8,756 bases of DNA, taken from contig DNXU01000462.1 in NCBI GenBank assembly GCA_003505715.1, positions 5,344 through 14,099 of the forward strand, given 5' to 3'. The notes beneath the pieces were generated by a model, which was given only the letters and a program-made list of their open reading frames with translations, made no database searches and was not told where the DNA came from. The position numbers and the translations under genes were made by a program. Source of the stretch: Cyanobacteria bacterium UBA8803. Its GTDB lineage: Bacteria; Cyanobacteriota; Cyanobacteriia; Cyanobacteriales; Coleofasciculaceae. Below are positions 6,603 to 8,756 of the stretch, piece by piece; the first letter of the stretch is position 1, and each line of letters opens with the position of its first letter.

Positions 6603-7286
6603 CACCCTTTCCGTTTTTTCGTTAGGTTGCTTACCTCCAACATCCAACGATTGACCTAGAATAGACCAAGCCTGATTCAGAACCTTAGTCGGAATAATAA
6701 AAGCAACCTTTCCTTCCTGACGCTGGGTTTCTGCCGCTACAGTCATCCCAACCACACCTGCCAGTGTTTCATCCCACACAGGCGCACCACTAAATCCACG
6801 CTCTACCCTTAAACCAGGCACTTTATCATCTTCAATTTGTACCCAGCTATTCGCTAATTTATCCCTGAGTACCCCAGATGCCCACACACCGTTGTTATGT
6901 CCACTGGGGAATCCAAAAATCCTTATGGGATGCGCCCACAGCTCATCTGCTGTTACCAACTGTACAGGCTGAGCATCATTAGGAAGTACACCCTCCAACC
7001 TCAGTCCAGCAATATCCTCTCCAACTGCTAATGGGTTCATCGGTTGCCAAAATACCACCTGTGCCTTAATCTTCTGTCCTGGTGCAACCAAGGGAAAATC
7101 CAAGTCAATAGAACCAGTCGGGGCTTCTGTAATATTGCCCGAAATACCCAACGCTGCTGTTACCACATGGGCACAGGTCAGCACATACTGACCAGACACG
7201 AGAAACCCTGCCCCGACAACGGCTCCATTGGTATGGAATATTCGGGTAATGGAGGCTTTAAAACTATCATTCGGATTAATAGTCAT
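6390..7286 (-). CDS. Trypsin-like serine protease effector with C-terminal coiled coil
   Basis: The first 215 or so of 298 residues form a trypsin/DegP-like protease domain. The triad is visible as His40 (VLTCAHVV), Asp91 (GEDIAGLRL) and Ser166 (GFSGAPVWDE, the G-x-S-G-x-P form). GAGFLVSGQYVLTCAHVV is the typical start of such domains. There is no signal peptide or PDZ domain, so it is probably a cytosolic effector and not an envelope protease. After a hydrophilic linker, residues 229-298 form a coiled coil nearly identical to the head of the next protein. The ATG at 7286 lies 4 nt after the stop of the Trypco1 gene, with GAGTGAGG just upstream as a ribosome site. Protease plus VMAP plus Trypco1 is a recurring set in these systems. 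The cleaved substrate is unknown. An internal ATG at 6602, preceded by GGAAAGGG, could also start a 70-aa coiled-coil product. Confidence 0.9.
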   Translation of the reverse strand: MTINPNDSFKASITRIFHTNGAVVGAGFLVSGQYVLTCAHVVTAALGISGNITEAPTGSIDLDFPLVAPGQKIKAQVVFWQPMNPLAVGEDIAGLRLEGVLPNDAQPVQLVTADELWAHPIRIFGFPSGHNNGVWASGVLRDKLANSWVQIEDDKVPGLRVERGFSGAPVWDETLAGVVGMTVAAETQRQEGKVAFIIPTKVLNQAWSILGQSLDVGGKQPNEKTERVMSTARKLQIERLERKLEKLKKDYRDVGEKEQREGNPQERNNLELQLQSIADQMGEIEQQLNELKDGNEYS

Positions 7287-7290
7287 AGCC

Positions 7291-7626
7291 TCACTCAGCC
7301 TGTTTTTGGTTCCATTTCAACGTAATTTCGTAGCTAACCTCACCACCTACAGAAGAGAAGATTGCGCCAGCCTCAGCCGTTAACTTCAGCCCAAACTTGA
7401 CTTCCACTTCATCAGCCGGGGTATTGAGACTACGCAATTTAGAAATGATGGTGGAGGCTACAGGTTTAACCTTGTCCAGCGCTTCTTCAAATGATTGTTG
7501 TGCTTTCAGGGCTAGCTGCCCAGAGGGTAAAGCCACTCGTTCAACAGCAGAAGTAGACTCTGGCTCGTCTACCTCTATTAAGAACTTTGTGCCATCTTCT
7601 AGGGAATATTCAACAAGTTGTTTCAA
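7291..7626 (-). CDS. Trypsin-co-occurring domain protein (Trypco1 / CU044_2847-like)
   Basis: A 111-aa protein starting MKQLVEYSLEDGTKFLIEVDE, with central VKPVASTIISKLRSLNTPADEVEVKFGLKLTAEAGAIF and ending in a strand pattern SYEITLKW. This layout is that of the small family found beside or fused to trypsin-like effectors in bacterial conflict systems; I recognise it from the sequence pattern and the neighbouring protease. Its biochemical role is not established. A regulator or inhibitor of the protease is a reasonable inference. It is first in the operon. The only start in this frame is TTG (7626): an in-frame TAG lies two codons upstream and no ATG is close. AGAGAT about 8 nt before it is a weak ribosome site. 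A TTG start suggests low translation. Confidence 0.82.
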   Translation of the reverse strand: MKQLVEYSLEDGTKFLIEVDEPESTSAVERVALPSGQLALKAQQSFEEALDKVKPVASTIISKLRSLNTPADEVEVKFGLKLTAEAGAIFSSVGGEVSYEITLKWNQKQAE

Positions 7627-8130
7627 TTTCTATCTCTGGTATGATGTCTTCTCTTGTTTTATCATTACCAACAGATGTATGGGAAGGTTTTCGTCGCTTG
7701 GCTTACGCCACATATGTCTTAGAACAGGCCATCGCCTCTTATCTGCCGACAATTTTATCATATAGCTACAAAAGCATTCACCCAGCTTCCGCACCGTTCA
7801 CGCTTGCGAGGTGCGACGGCAAGGAGTTCAGCTCGTAACTGGTATGAGCCAAGCCGGATATGATAACGTTCCAGATAATATCCCCTTACCACCTGAGTTA
7901 ACAAAACAGGGAGATAAAATATTTACTCATCCTTACTACTAGAGCGCATTTACCCTAATTGGTAATCCTTGGTGATCTAGCGATTGAAGTTATTAGAGTA
8001 GCATCAAGGCAGGGCGAGTCAAGCTATTTTATCGTTTTTACTACTATTTTGAAGCAGCGACTCGTCCCTACAGGAGATGCTTTTTTTGAGGACGGTTTTT
8101 TGTTTTGTAAATGAAATGGGAAGAACTACC
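7627..8130. other. Intergenic region: operon leader with possible gene remnants, no convincing gene
   Basis: This 504-bp stretch should hold the promoter of the minus-strand operon, but I found no convincing -35/-10 pair (a lone minus-strand TATGAT lies at 7762-7757). On the plus strand, an open frame from ATG 7641 to 7838 reads MMSSLVLSLPTDVWEGFRRLAYATYVLEQAI and then becomes unconvincing. A second frame (about 7766-7942) ends in NIPLPPELTKQGDKIFTHPYY. Together they could be a frameshifted remnant of one small gene; neither has a good ribosome site and I recognise no family. An imperfect inverted repeat lies at 8011-8069. Confidence 0.4.
8011..8069. repeat. Imperfect inverted repeat, long loop
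   Basis: AGGGCGAGTC (8011-8020) matches the reverse complement of GACTCGTCCCT (8059-8069) with one extra base, leaving a 38-nt loop. It ends about 60 bp before the plus-strand gene. It may be a regulatory hairpin or a decayed interspersed repeat; nothing here decides which. Confidence 0.4.
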
Positions 8131-8658
8131 ATGATGATTCCAGAGTCAGTAACTTTTGAAGAAGCGATCGCCCTCACCGAGTCGATGATGGCTCAAATGG
8201 CAACGGATGAAATATCTCCAGCAGAAGCTGCTGAAGCCATCTCCCAATTAGTTAAAACGGAAAACGGTGCCAGAGGTTTCTTTGTCACTTACCTGAGTTC
8301 TGAAGCAACCTTAGCTGATCATCCCTCACCAGAAACGATCCAAGCACTCCAGTCATCCCCCGATATCGTCGCCGAACTTTTAGTGAAAAACTTGGCGATG
8401 TCAGCAGCAATGGCTGTAACTCATCGTCGCAATGGCGACGAGGATATGGCTCAAGGATCTGACCGAGTGCGATCGCGTACTGCTAATCTGATTGAACAAC
8501 TTCAACTAGACCAAGTGCGCGATCGCACTCTAGCTTTGCGCGAAAGTGCCTTAACTGGAGAAGGTAACTACAAAACCTTTCTACAACGCTGGCAATACGA
8601 TGCCCAGCAACGAGAGGTGATTTGTCAAACTATAGATGAGGTAATGGGTAATGGGTAA
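8131..8658 (+). CDS. Conserved-looking hypothetical protein, mostly helical, unknown function
   Basis: I do not recognise this 175-aa protein. It starts MMIPESVTFEEAIALTESMM and looks alpha-helical throughout, with an acidic Ala/Glu-rich first half (DEISPAEAAEAISQLVKTENGARGFFVTYL), a Met/Ala-rich stretch VKNLAMSAAMAVTHRRN, and a basic/acidic end (RDRTLALRESALTGEGNYKTFLQRWQYD). There is no signal peptide or membrane segment. The frame opens earlier (ATG at 8077 and 8116), but the ATG at 8131 has GGGAAGAA at a proper distance and the upstream residues look non-native, so I chose it. Three HIP1 octamers lie in the gene. The last codons (VMGNG and stop) are read from the heptamer repeat that follows. 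It points away from the conflict operon and is probably unrelated to it. Confidence 0.75.
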   Translation: MMIPESVTFEEAIALTESMMAQMATDEISPAEAAEAISQLVKTENGARGFFVTYLSSEATLADHPSPETIQALQSSPDIVAELLVKNLAMSAAMAVTHRRNGDEDMAQGSDRVRSRTANLIEQLQLDQVRDRTLALRESALTGEGNYKTFLQRWQYDAQQREVICQTIDEVMGNG

Positions 8659-8715
8659 TGGGTAATGGGTAATGGGTAATAGGTAATAGGTAATGGGTAA
8701 TGGGTAATGGGTAAT
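8641..8715 (+). repeat. Heptamer tandem repeat GTAATGG/GTAATAG
   Basis: Ten full 7-bp units (five GTAATGG... with two central GTAATAG variants and three further GTAATGG) plus a partial GTAAT. Short tandem heptamers of this kind are typical of filamentous cyanobacterial genomes. The first 18 bases are translated, and the stop codon TAA of the upstream gene is itself part of the repeat. Confidence 0.95.
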
Positions 8716-8735
8716 CTTACCATAAGCTGGCTTTT

Positions 8736-8756
8736 CACCAATCACCAATCACCAAT
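8736..8756 (+). repeat. Second heptamer repeat CACCAAT, cut by the window edge
   Basis: Three perfect CACCAAT units run to the last base, 20 bp after the GTAATGG array. It likely continues outside. A different unit, same length and type as the preceding array. Confidence 0.9.

Noticed and set aside
8077..8130. N-terminal extension of the plus-strand gene from ATG 8077 or 8116
   Set aside because: The ATG at 8077 has its purine-rich element too close, the extra residues MLFLRTVFCFVNE look unlike the rest, and ATG 8131 has a well-placed GGGAAGAA.
8641..8756. CRISPR array
   Set aside because: The repeat units are 7 bp and directly adjacent, with no spacers; these are simple heptamer tandem repeats.

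Overview
The window looks like chromosomal DNA from a filamentous or otherwise multicellular cyanobacterium. At least twelve copies of the HIP1 octamer GCGATCGC are scattered through the genes, and heptameric tandem repeats (GTAATGG and CACCAAT) fill the right edge. No genus can be named from this.

Layout. From about 7626 down to 140 everything real is on the minus strand, so the block reads right to left. Order of transcription: a 111-aa trypsin-co-occurring (Trypco1/CU044_2847-type) protein; a trypsin-like serine protease with a coiled-coil tail; a VMAP protein (vWA-MoxR-associated protein) with a coiled-coil head; a MoxR-type AAA+ ATPase; an 897-aa protein joining a SAV_2336-type vWA region to a C-terminal FGE-sulfatase/C-type-lectin (CLec) domain; then, after a 237-bp gap with its own possible promoter, a 271-aa stand-alone FGE/CLec protein. 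The first five genes are separated by 4 nt, a 20-nt overlap, 19 nt and a 1-nt overlap, which indicates one operon. A candidate intrinsic terminator lies at the left edge. At the right, 7627-8130 holds no convincing gene, and 8131-8658 encodes an unrelated plus-strand protein of unknown function that runs into the heptamer repeats.

How the genes work together. MoxR + vWA + VMAP with an attached protease effector is the published 'ternary' NTP-dependent conflict (immunity or programmed-death-like) architecture. By analogy, a sensed ligand would be relayed through the vWA/MoxR/VMAP core to release the protease. No gene here has been tested for this.

Main observation. The two FGE/CLec domains are near-identical except for about 30 C-terminal codons. 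There I count 18 base differences in 13 codons. Every one is at codon position 1 or 2, every one changes an amino acid, and most fall in NNC codons. This is the footprint of adenine-directed mutagenesis by a diversity-generating retroelement (DGR). Both proteins therefore appear to carry hypervariable ligand-binding surfaces, one fused directly to the vWA subunit and one free. The template repeat and reverse transcriptase are not in the window. A second notable feature is a 199-bp head-to-tail duplication at the protease/VMAP junction, which gives the two proteins matching coiled coils in different reading frames.
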